DNA of 8,219 nt from an uncultured Eubacteriales bacterium. GTDB taxonomy: Bacteria > Bacillota > Clostridia > Oscillospirales > Oscillospiraceae. The stretch covers positions 1-8,219 of the forward strand of contig URGI01000080.1 in the NCBI GenBank assembly GCA_900547315.1, read 5' to 3'. Below are positions 1 through 6,080 of this stretch, one piece after another; the stretch's first letter is position 1; the number at the start of each line of letters is the position of its first letter. Under the pieces are notes generated by a model, which saw only the letters and a program-made list of their open reading frames with translations, was not told where the DNA came from and ran no database searches. Both the position numbers and the translations under genes were made by a program.

Positions 1-28
1 TTGCCACCTCCATGTCTATAATAGCATA

Positions 29-66
29 AAAATAATGGTAGGCACTTTTGTGTCTACCATTATTTT
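29..66 (-). terminator. Intrinsic terminator downstream of the ene-reductase gene
   Basis: A 17-position stem (29-45 with 50-66) closes on a four-base TTTT loop. All pairs are Watson-Crick except 42/53. An A-run on the plus strand at 28-32 becomes the U-tract for minus-strand transcripts, and TTTT at 63-66 does the same for plus-strand transcripts, so it can act both ways. It starts 50 bases past the stop codon of the minus-strand flavoenzyme gene and is its natural terminator. The odd pair is G-U in plus-strand RNA but C/A, a mismatch, in minus-strand RNA. The hairpin is therefore slightly more stable for a plus-strand transcript arriving from outside the window. No gene is visible in 1-115. 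Confidence 0.8.
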
Positions 67-115
67 ATCACTTCACAGAAATGTCCTCCGGCGGGTCATT
101 ATATAAGATGGTGTT

Positions 116-2044
116 TCAGATTGCGTTGCCGGCGTTGAAGCCTTCGCGGATATTCTTGTATCCGTTCTTGGTGCTGCTTGCGTCGCCGACGACAACGACC
201 TTGCAGTCGCAGCCTTCAAGCTCGGCCTTGAGCGGATTGTTGCTGCGTACGCCCATGGCGTTGACAAGCATATCGATGTGCTTGAACTCAACAGGCTCGC
301 CGTACTCCTCGGCGTAGATGGTGCCCTCGCCGACCTTGGTGAGCTTGGTGTGGGTATGTACCTTGATGTTGTACTTGCGGATGTGCTCCAGCAGGCAGGC
401 TCTGGGCTGTGCCACGGCGTCGGTGATGATGTCGGGAGCCATTTCTATAATGGTCACGTCGCAGCCCTGCACGGCGAGGAACACTGCGGTCTCGGCGCCG
501 GTCATGCCGCCGCCCGCAACGACTACCTTCTTGCCGTAGAGCGTACGGCCGCGGAGGACCTCGATCGCGGTCTTGACATAGTCGCGGTTATCGAGGCCGG
601 GGATGGGCAGGAACATGGGGTTGCTGCCGGTGGCGAGGATGACGGCGTCGGGCTTCTCGGCGTCGACGATCTCGCGGGTGAGCGGGGTGTTGAGACGGAT
701 CTCTGCGCCGTACTTCTTCAGCTGATTGCGGAAGTTGAGCACGAGGGACGCATACTCGGTCTTTCCCGGAGGCGTCATAGCGGCGAGCCACTGGCCGCCG
801 ATCTCATCGCTGGCTTCGAAAACGGTGACCTTATGGCCGCGCTCCGCTGCGCCGTATGCGGCGGCAAGGCCGGAAACACCGGCACCCGCGACAAATACCT
901 TCTTCGGGTTCTCGACCACGGACAGGTCATAGACCAGCTCGCGGCAGGTGTGGGGGTTGGCGATACAGTTGACGGGGTTGCCGACTGCGGTCTCACCGGT
1001 GCAGCCCTGGTCGCAGCCGATGCAGTGGATTATCTCATCTATCTTGCCGGCCTTTGCCTTGTTGGGCAGCTCGGGGTCGGCGAGGGAAGCGCGCGCCATG
1101 ACGATAAAGTCGGCCTTCTCGTCACGCAGCATGGCCTCAGACATATAGATGTCGTTGTAGCGGCCGACGGCGAGCACGGGGATCTTGACGGACTTCTTGA
1201 TGGTAGCGGCGTTCTCGGCGTAGTGCATCACGGGGACAAAGCCCGGGGCGATTATCGCTTCCTTGGAGGTGAACATGCCCTGAGTGCAGTGCAGAGCGTC
1301 AACACCGGCTTCTTCAAGCATCTTTGCCATGACTATGGCCTCGGGAAGCTCGATGCCGCCCTCGACGTAATCACATGTGTTGAAGCGGAAGATGACAGGG
1401 TAATCAGCGCCGACGGCCTCGCGGACAGCGGCGATGACCTCAAGCGCAAAGCGCATACGGTTTGCAAGCGTGCCGCCGTACTCGTCGGTGCGCTTGTTGG
1501 AGAAGGTGGACATGAACTGATTTATAAGGTAGCCGTGTGCGCCGTGGATCTCGACGCAGTCAAAACCACATCTCTTGGCTCTCGCGGCGGCTTCGCCGAA
1601 GGCCTTGACCAGATCATGTATCTCTTCGACGGTCAGAGCGCGGGGAACATAAGGCTCGGTCGGCTCCTTCAGCGCTGAGGGGGCGACGGGGTGGGTGTCA
1701 TATGCCTTCAGGCTTCTCTGACGGCCGGCATGGTATATCTGCGCGCCCATGAGTCCGCCTGCGGCGTGTACCTGACGGACGGTCTCGGTCCATGCGGGAA
1801 CCTGGTCATCGCTCCAGAGGGAGCCGACGACGGGGTCGCTGCCTGCGTCCTTGGTCACACCGAGGTCCTCGGTGAACACAAGACCCCAGCCGCCCTTGAC
1901 CTTGGCGACGAGGTACGCGTTGACGGCCTCGTTGGGGGTTCCGTCGGGGTTGCCCATATGAGATGACATGGCGCTGACAACAAGGCGATTCTTTAGTTCA
2001 AGATTGCCAATCTTGCCGTGCTCGAATACTTTAGTTAATTTCAT
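116..2044 (-). CDS. NADH-dependent flavin oxidoreductase with 4Fe-4S cluster (2,4-dienoyl-CoA reductase / BaiCD-BaiH type ene-reductase)
   Basis: This 642-aa protein has the full architecture of the FMN/4Fe-4S/FAD ene-reductases: FadH-type 2,4-dienoyl-CoA reductase, enoate reductase, and the bile acid enzymes BaiCD and BaiH. Residues 1-370 form an old-yellow-enzyme TIM barrel that binds FMN. The active-site stretch HGAHGYLINQF is at 167-177, with H167, H170 and Y172. A cluster motif C-x2-C-x3-C-x11-C lies at C341, C344, C348 and C360. Residues 381-418 carry an FAD Rossmann motif (GAGVSG followed by E410 and GGQW), and residues 505-535 a second nucleotide motif (GGGMTG) expected to bind NAD(P)H. 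The length is normal for the family, so it looks intact. Known members pass hydride from NAD(P)H through FAD, the cluster and FMN to reduce a C=C bond conjugated to a carbonyl, in the cytoplasm. The ATG start is supported by GGAGG at 2051-2055, six bases upstream. It is divergent from the TRAP operon. The family call is firm. The substrate is unknown; a steroid-type enone, an enoate or an aromatic-derived enone are all possible. Confidence 0.93.
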   Translation of the reverse strand: MKLTKVFEHGKIGNLELKNRLVVSAMSSHMGNPDGTPNEAVNAYLVAKVKGGWGLVFTEDLGVTKDAGSDPVVGSLWSDDQVPAWTETVRQVHAAGGLMGAQIYHAGRQRSLKAYDTHPVAPSALKEPTEPYVPRALTVEEIHDLVKAFGEAAARAKRCGFDCVEIHGAHGYLINQFMSTFSNKRTDEYGGTLANRMRFALEVIAAVREAVGADYPVIFRFNTCDYVEGGIELPEAIVMAKMLEEAGVDALHCTQGMFTSKEAIIAPGFVPVMHYAENAATIKKSVKIPVLAVGRYNDIYMSEAMLRDEKADFIVMARASLADPELPNKAKAGKIDEIIHCIGCDQGCTGETAVGNPVNCIANPHTCRELVYDLSVVENPKKVFVAGAGVSGLAAAYGAAERGHKVTVFEASDEIGGQWLAAMTPPGKTEYASLVLNFRNQLKKYGAEIRLNTPLTREIVDAEKPDAVILATGSNPMFLPIPGLDNRDYVKTAIEVLRGRTLYGKKVVVAGGGMTGAETAVFLAVQGCDVTIIEMAPDIITDAVAQPRACLLEHIRKYNIKVHTHTKLTKVGEGTIYAEEYGEPVEFKHIDMLVNAMGVRSNNPLKAELEGCDCKVVVVGDASSTKNGYKNIREGFNAGNAI

Positions 2045-2122
2045 GATGTGCCTCCAGTTAGATATATATTTCCTGTGATTGGGGAAATATTGCGGACAAG
2101 ATGTGAAAACATCAAATCGTAT

Positions 2123-2151
2123 AATATATTTTTAACAAGTTTTTTATACAA
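2123..2151 (-). promoter_or_regulatory. Candidate sigma-70-type promoter for the ene-reductase gene
   Basis: Read on the minus strand, TTGTAT (2151-2146) is followed after 17 bases by TATATT (2128-2123). An overlapping TATTAT (2126-2121) would give 19-base spacing. The AT-rich setting makes other hexamer choices possible, so the exact boxes are uncertain. The position fits a leader of roughly 70 bases before the ATG at 2044. The upstream edge is 9 bases from the shared dyad. Confidence 0.45.
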
Positions 2152-2160
2152 TTTCAACTA

Positions 2161-2212
2161 CGCACTTTTTTGTTATAGTGCACAAAACGGTTAGTACGCA
2201 CAAAAAAGTGCG
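2161..2212. promoter_or_regulatory. 13-bp dyad, candidate shared operator between divergent promoters
   Basis: The left arm CGCACTTTTTTGT (2161-2173) is perfectly repeated in inverse as ACAAAAAAGTGCG (2200-2212), with 26 bases between the arms. The spacer contains the palindrome GTGCAC (2178-2183) and further GCACAAAA-like words, so the GCAC-plus-A/T-run element occurs about three to four times in 52 bases. The arms sit just upstream of the -35 box of each divergent promoter candidate, where one DNA-binding protein could control both. The nearby HxlR regulator is one candidate ligand, but nothing in the sequence proves it. Confidence 0.55.
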
Positions 2213-2215
2213 CTA

Positions 2216-2245
2216 TTGTTAAAATTGCGTCACATGTATTATAAT
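2216..2245 (+). promoter_or_regulatory. Probable sigma-70-type promoter of the TRAP operon
   Basis: TTGTTA (2216-2221) and a perfect TATAAT (2240-2245) are separated by 18 bases. Transcription would start near 2252, giving a leader of about 95 bases before the dctP ATG at 2348. The right arm of the dyad ends four bases before the -35 box, so binding there could activate or block it. Confidence 0.6.
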
Positions 2246-2347
2246 CTAGCCAATGAGTGTGATATTAAATTAGCACATCTGCGCGGCCGTATCGGAACGG
2301 AGCAAAACACCCTCCGGCCGGGCGGACACTCGAAAGGGGAAAACGAC

Positions 2348-3430
2348 ATGAAAAGAACAAAAAAGGTAATAGCGTTGGCTCTGGTACTTGTTATGGCAGC
2401 AGCGCTTCTCTCCGGCTGCGGAGAGACCGGCAGCGCTGGCACCGCCGCAAGCGGCAAGACTTATAATCTTGTGTATCAGTGCGCATGGGGCTCCGGCGGC
2501 GGACCTTACCAGTATGCGTCCGACCTCTCCGAAGCGATCGTCAACTGCTCCGGCGGCCGCGTGACCATGGAGTGCCTTGCGACCAACTCCATCGTACCTA
2601 CCACCGATATGCTTCAGGCGGTCTCCAACGGTACTCTCGACTGCGCGCAGACCGCGGCGACCAACCTTTCCGATGACAGTCTCGGCATTCTCAGCACCCT
2701 GCCCGTCGGCATGACCTTCGACGAGTACATGGGCTGGTACGTTGCCGGTGAAGGCCAGCAGATCCTCGACGAGGTCATGGCCGAGATAGACAGCAACGTC
2801 GTCGCGTTCCCGTGCGGCGTTGTTGACTCCGAGATACTCTACCACTCCACTACGCCCATCACCTGCCTTGACGATATCAAGGGTCTGAAGATCCGCGGCG
2901 TTTCCGACTGGGCGAACATCGAGACCCGCCTCGGCGCATCCGTTGTCACCATGGACGGCGGTGACTGCTACGAAGCCCTCTCCCGCGGCACCATCGACGC
3001 GGCTGAGTACTCCAGCCCCTCCGCAAACTGGGCGGCAGGCTTCCAGGAAGTCGCACCGTACCTCACCGTTCCCGGCGTGCATCAGTCCTGCGCGGTCTAC
3101 CTCTTCCTCATCAACCGCGGCGTCTGGGAGAGCATGGATGAGCAGACCCAGAACATCATAAAGCTCGCCTGCACCGCAATGATGGCGCAGAACTGGGCGG
3201 AAGACCGTGTCGCAAACGGCCAGGCCTGGGAGCAGTTCAAGGAGCTTGAGGCTCAGGGCAAGCTGACCATATACAGAATGCCCGACGAGGACATCGCAAA
3301 GATCCAGCAGGCCGCTGACGAATACTACGCCGAAAAGTGCCAGAGCAACCCGCTGTTCGCAAAGATATACGAGTCCCAGCAGGCTTACATCCAGTCTGTC
3401 GGAAACTGGAGCGAGGCGGCATCCTACTGA
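2348..3430 (+). CDS. dctP: TRAP transporter solute-binding lipoprotein (DctP family, TakP/FcbT1-like)
   Basis: This 360-aa extracytoplasmic binding protein of a tripartite ATP-independent periplasmic (TRAP) transporter captures an organic anion and delivers it to the membrane subunits. The N-terminus is a lipoprotein signal peptide: KRTKK, a hydrophobic stretch at 7-20, then lipobox LSGC with lipidated C24. This fits tethering to the outer face of a Gram-positive membrane. The mature domain has the DctP pattern, including DIKGLKIRG at 176-184 with the family's carboxylate-binding arginine at R183. The stretch IDAAEYSSP (216-224), followed by W228, F232 and PGVHQ (242-246), resembles the keto-acid/chlorobenzoate binder subgroup (TakP, FcbT1), whose ligands are carboxylates. 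The ATG was chosen because AAAGGGG ends seven bases before it and because it gives a proper signal peptide. The mature part has ten cysteines (45, 67, 76, 99, 156, 173, 207, 248, 275, 331), unusual for an exported protein and typical only of strict anaerobes. It is first in the dctPQM operon. The substrate is unknown. Confidence 0.93.
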   Translation: MKRTKKVIALALVLVMAAALLSGCGETGSAGTAASGKTYNLVYQCAWGSGGGPYQYASDLSEAIVNCSGGRVTMECLATNSIVPTTDMLQAVSNGTLDCAQTAATNLSDDSLGILSTLPVGMTFDEYMGWYVAGEGQQILDEVMAEIDSNVVAFPCGVVDSEILYHSTTPITCLDDIKGLKIRGVSDWANIETRLGASVVTMDGGDCYEALSRGTIDAAEYSSPSANWAAGFQEVAPYLTVPGVHQSCAVYLFLINRGVWESMDEQTQNIIKLACTAMMAQNWAEDRVANGQAWEQFKELEAQGKLTIYRMPDEDIAKIQQAADEYYAEKCQSNPLFAKIYESQQAYIQSVGNWSEAASY

Positions 3431-3462
3431 TCAGGCCGTTCGGCTCGTGAGAGGAATTTGAA

Positions 3463-4017
3463 ATGGCTAAACAACCTGAAAACAACAAGACGGCCTCCTT
3501 CGGAGATAATTTCATAGCCTTTGCGAACAAGGTCTCCGACGTCTCCGGCCTTGTGGCGGCATATCTGCTTGTGCCGCTTGTGATAGTGTTCCTGATAGAG
3601 TGCATCTCACGCAACCTCTTCAACAGCCCCACGACCTGGGCTTACGGCATGTGCTTCATCATCGGCGGCTGCGCCGCAGTGCTCGGCTTCGGCTACGCGA
3701 TGAAGAGCGGCGCGATGGTCAGGATCGACGCGTTTTCCTCAAAGCTTCCGGAAAAGGCGCACTGCATCCTTGACCTCGTCCTGTACGCGGTGCTGTTCCT
3801 GCCGCTCACCATCGGCGGCACCATAGAGTGCGCCAGGAACGCGATCACGGCTACGGCTACGCTCGAAACGCTGAGCACCGGCTCTTGGAGCGCGCCGATC
3901 TGGCCGACCAAGATCGTAATGACGATCAGCCTTATTATCCTTACGCTTCAGGGGCTTGCAGAGATAGTGAGCCTCATCCAGCGCCTGCGCGCAATGAAAG
4001 GGGAGAAAGATAAATGA
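3463..4017 (+). CDS. dctQ: TRAP transporter small permease subunit (DctQ family)
   Basis: This 184-aa integral membrane protein has four predicted membrane segments at about 27-49, 59-79, 100-121 and 145-168, the usual DctQ topology. The family signature is visible: R50 with N54-x-P56 and W59 after the first helix, and G83 with VRID (86-89) after the second, matching the common G-x-VRVD motif. DctQ subunits scaffold the large subunit and are needed for sodium-driven uptake. The gene begins 32 bases after dctP. Its ATG has AGAGG (3450-3454) eight bases upstream. Its stop overlaps the dctM start by the tetranucleotide ATGA, so the two are translationally coupled. The lysine/glutamate-rich C-terminal tail is cytoplasmic. 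Confidence 0.92.
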   Translation: MAKQPENNKTASFGDNFIAFANKVSDVSGLVAAYLLVPLVIVFLIECISRNLFNSPTTWAYGMCFIIGGCAAVLGFGYAMKSGAMVRIDAFSSKLPEKAHCILDLVLYAVLFLPLTIGGTIECARNAITATATLETLSTGSWSAPIWPTKIVMTISLIILTLQGLAEIVSLIQRLRAMKGEKDK

Positions 4018-5342
4018 CAGCAAGCGGTCTTACAATCGCCGCCATAATGGGCGCAATGCTGCTGGTGTTCATCTTCTCCGGCTACTACCTCTTTGCGGCG
4101 CTCGGCGGAGCGGCTATCATATCCGGCCTCATATTCTGGGGGCCGAACGTATTCCAGACTATTTATTTCAGCGTCTTCAAGTACTGCAAGGACTATAACC
4201 TCCTCGCGGTGCCGCTGTTCGTCCTGATGGGACAGCTGCTGAACCAGTCCGGCGTGGCGGGTCGATTGTTCGATAACCTGTCCGTCGCCCTCGGCCGCCA
4301 GCGCGGCGGCATGGCCATCGCGGCGACGCTCATCGCGATCCTCTTTGCCGCGACCACCGGCATCGTCGGCGCGTCCGTCGTCTCCATGGGTCTGCTCTTC
4401 ACCAAGCCCATGCTCGACGCGAAGTACAACAAATCCCTCACGGCCGGCGTCATAATCTCCGGCGGCACGCTGGGCATCCTCATCCCGCCCAGCATCATGC
4501 TCGTGTTCATGGGCTCCGCCGCGAACGTCTCCGTCGGCAAGCTGTTCTACGGCGCAATGACGCCCGGCGTGCTGCTCGGCGTTGCGTACATCGTGTATGT
4601 GAAGGTCATCTCCATCGTGAAGAAGGACTATGCGCCTCCAATGCCTGAAGAAGTCCTGAGCCGCTACTCCAAGAAGCAGATAGCCTGGGGCATCGTCGTG
4701 AACGTCCTGCCGGTCGCGATCGTCATCTTCTCCGTTCTCGGCGCGATATGGTTTGGCTGGTGCCCGGCTACGGAAGCTGCCGCGCTCGGCGTTGCGGCAT
4801 CGTTCATCATTGCGCTGTGCACGCACTCCATAAACAAGCAGGTCATCAAGAAGACTCTTGTTGAGTCGATAAAGCTGACCAGCATGGTCTACGCCGTGTC
4901 CGCGTTCGGCAACCTCTTCGTCACCGTGTTCATGCGCCTCGGATGCAGCAGCGCCGTCACGAGCCTGTTTGTCAACCTGCCGTTCGGCAAGTGGGGCATA
5001 TTCGCGCTGATGATGGCCGTCGTGTTCCTGCTTGGCTTCCTGATGGACTGGATCGCCGTGTGCATGATAACGATCCCAATATTCGTCCCCATCGCCACCC
5101 AGGTCGGGTTCCAGGCGGAATACTTCCTCACCATGATGGCCGTCATTATGCAGACCGCCTTCCTCTCGCCGCCTATGGCCGCGTCTATCTTCTACTTCCA
5201 GGGCGTTGCGAAGGATCACATTACCACAGCGGAAACGATACGCGGCGTCTGGCCGTTCATGGGGCTGCAGGTGCTTGTCTTTATCCTGTGCATAATCTTC
5301 CCGCAGATAGTGACCTGGCTGCCCAACATGATAATAAGCTGA
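4014..5342 (+). CDS. dctM: TRAP transporter large permease subunit (DctM family)
   Basis: This 442-aa, very hydrophobic protein is the ion-coupled transport channel of the TRAP system. Family motifs occur in order: VPLFVLMGQLL at 66-76, TTGIVGASV at 114-122, GGTLGILIPPS at 150-160, TEAAALG at 253-259, GFLMDWIAV at 341-349 and SPPMAAS at 385-391. The length and roughly a dozen helices match a complete DctM. The two inverted repeats of the transport domain can be traced from the GTLGILIPP and LSPPMAA hairpin-type segments. The start overlaps the dctQ stop by four bases. Its ribosome site AAAGGGGAG (3997-4005) lies inside the dctQ coding end. It is the last gene of the operon, followed nine bases later by a strong terminator. 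By family knowledge, transport is a sodium-coupled symport of an organic anion. Confidence 0.95.
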   Translation: MTASGLTIAAIMGAMLLVFIFSGYYLFAALGGAAIISGLIFWGPNVFQTIYFSVFKYCKDYNLLAVPLFVLMGQLLNQSGVAGRLFDNLSVALGRQRGGMAIAATLIAILFAATTGIVGASVVSMGLLFTKPMLDAKYNKSLTAGVIISGGTLGILIPPSIMLVFMGSAANVSVGKLFYGAMTPGVLLGVAYIVYVKVISIVKKDYAPPMPEEVLSRYSKKQIAWGIVVNVLPVAIVIFSVLGAIWFGWCPATEAAALGVAASFIIALCTHSINKQVIKKTLVESIKLTSMVYAVSAFGNLFVTVFMRLGCSSAVTSLFVNLPFGKWGIFALMMAVVFLLGFLMDWIAVCMITIPIFVPIATQVGFQAEYFLTMMAVIMQTAFLSPPMAASIFYFQGVAKDHITTAETIRGVWPFMGLQVLVFILCIIFPQIVTWLPNMIIS

Positions 5343-5351
5343 GGGCTTATA

Positions 5352-5411
5352 AAAACGTATAAAAATAACCTCGATCTGTAAAAGCAGATCGAGGTTATTT
5401 TTATACGTTTT
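5352..5411. terminator. Bidirectional intrinsic terminator, perfect 27-bp inverted repeat
   Basis: Positions 5352-5378 and 5385-5411 are perfect reverse complements over 27 bp around a six-base TAAAAG loop. The GC-rich core (CCTCGATCTG and its complement) is flanked by A-runs on the left and T-runs on the right, giving U-tracts in both directions. It lies between the convergent dctM and HxlR genes. The right arm contains the last codons (E-N-V) and the TAA stop of the HxlR gene. Confidence 0.92.
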
Positions 5412-5895
5412 CGTCTTCGTCCGACGGCTCGGAGCCGTTCTCCGGCTTCGCGTACCGGAACTCTATGCTGATGGACTTACCCAGCGCCTCGGAGTCGTAC
5501 GAATATTTGATGACGCTGTCGTCAAGCTCGCCGTGCGAGCGCTTGATGGCGTCAGGCAGGCAGTCATGATTCGCAAAGACGCCCCAGTCGCGCATATATA
5601 GGATGGCGGGGATGAGCAGGCGGCCTTCCTCCGTCAGCGAGTACTCCACGCGCTTGGGCTTCTCGTCGTACTCGGTGCGCTTGATGACGTTATATGACTC
5701 CAGCTCCTGAAGCTGCTGGGTGAATATCTTGTGCGATATATCATACGGCACAAGGCGCTTCAGCTCGCCGTACCTGCAAACACCGTCGGGGGTGCTGTGA
5801 AGATACCAGAGAATATAGGGCTTCCACTTTCCGCTTATCGCGGAAAAGGCGAAGTTGAGCGCGCATGATTCCAAAGTATGAACGTAGTTATCCAC
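5401..5895 (-). CDS. HxlR-family winged-helix transcriptional regulator
   Basis: This is a small DNA-binding regulator (164 aa from the chosen start). The HxlR signature is clear: a cysteine (C11) in the first helix, then SGKWKPYILWYL (21-32), RYGELKRLV (41-49), ISHKIFTQQLQELE (53-66), the wing IKRTEYDEKPKRVEYSLTEEG (71-91) and the closing MRDWG (101-105). An acidic C-terminal extension of about 55 residues exceeds the usual family length. Family members bind DNA as dimers and often sense electrophiles, quinones or aldehydes through the N-terminal cysteine. GTG at 5895 is preferred because GAGGG sits five bases upstream; the longer GTG at 5907 adds four residues but has no ribosome site. The gene is convergent with the TRAP operon and its 3' end lies in the shared terminator. 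It is the only regulator in the window, hence the likely local switch, but this is inference. Confidence 0.92.
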   Translation of the reverse strand: MDNYVHTLESCALNFAFSAISGKWKPYILWYLHSTPDGVCRYGELKRLVPYDISHKIFTQQLQELESYNVIKRTEYDEKPKRVEYSLTEEGRLLIPAILYMRDWGVFANHDCLPDAIKRSHGELDDSVIKYSYDSEALGKSISIEFRYAKPENGSEPSDEDENV

Positions 5896-5919
5896 TGTAT
5901 CCCTCACTTTCTGAACGGT

Positions 5920-5948
5920 ATAATAAAGATTTTGGATTATTATGTACT
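5920..5948 (-). promoter_or_regulatory. Weak promoter candidate for the HxlR gene
   Basis: On the minus strand AGTACA (5948-5943) is followed after 17 bases by TATTAT (5925-5920). The -10 box is good and the -35 box is poor, as is common for regulated promoters. The rest of the 5896-6030 gap is AT-rich and shows no gene. A start near 5913 would give a short leader of about 20 bases. Confidence 0.35.
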
Positions 5949-6030
5949 ATATTAACATCCGCGGCGGGAAAAAGCAATGGATTAAAATGTTAAAGTTTAA
6001 TGTATTTTCTGGAAGCTGGGTTATAGGGAA

Positions 6031-6058
6031 ACTGCCCCCGAAAGGTATCGGGGGCAGT
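6031..6058 (-). terminator. GC-rich hairpin ending the SDR-SnoaL-DUF169 operon
   Basis: A perfect 11-bp stem, ACTGCCCCCGA (6031-6041) with its complement (6048-6058), closes on a six-base loop. It lies 22 bases beyond the stop codon of the DUF169 gene. In the minus direction the stem is followed by TTCCCT, an imperfect U-tract. On the plus strand a six-T run follows about seven bases after the stem. It is most likely the terminator of the minus-strand operon and may also shield the HxlR promoter from read-through. Confidence 0.75.
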
Positions 6059-6080
6059 GATATGATTTTTTGCCTGAAGA

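Larger units (their letters stand above)
2045..2347. promoter_or_regulatory. Divergent intergenic control region between ene-reductase and TRAP operon
   Basis: This 303-base AT-rich gap holds no credible gene; an upstream extension of the dctP frame to 2216 lacks a ribosome site. From left to right it contains the ribosome site of the minus-strand flavoenzyme (2051-2055), an 8-bp hairpin in its leader (2066-2073 with 2083-2090, 9-base loop), and a 5-bp hairpin (2100-2104 with 2109-2113). These are followed by a minus-strand promoter candidate, a 13-bp dyad, a plus-strand promoter candidate and an approximately 95-base leader for dctP ending in AAAGGGG. The arrangement suggests that uptake and reduction genes are switched together. 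Confidence 0.75.

Noticed and set aside
278..1678. 466-codon open frame on the plus strand, opposite the ene-reductase
   Set aside because: Its translation is low-complexity, rich in G, A, V, L and D with no motif or ribosome site. It is the antisense shadow of a GC-rich coding region whose minus-strand product has every expected family motif.
2216..2347. 44-codon N-terminal extension of DctP
   Set aside because: It would start within the -35 box of the promoter, lacks a ribosome site and would bury the lipoprotein signal peptide; ATG at 2348 has both.
3948..5219. 423-codon open frame on the minus strand, opposite dctM
   Set aside because: The product is a string of H, D, R, E and G typical of the antisense of membrane-protein codons, without a recognisable domain. 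DctM on the plus strand is certain.
5942..5958. Palindrome-like ATGT...ACAT element as an HxlR operator
   Set aside because: Only four bases per arm are complementary around a nine-base centre, which is expected by chance in AT-rich DNA.
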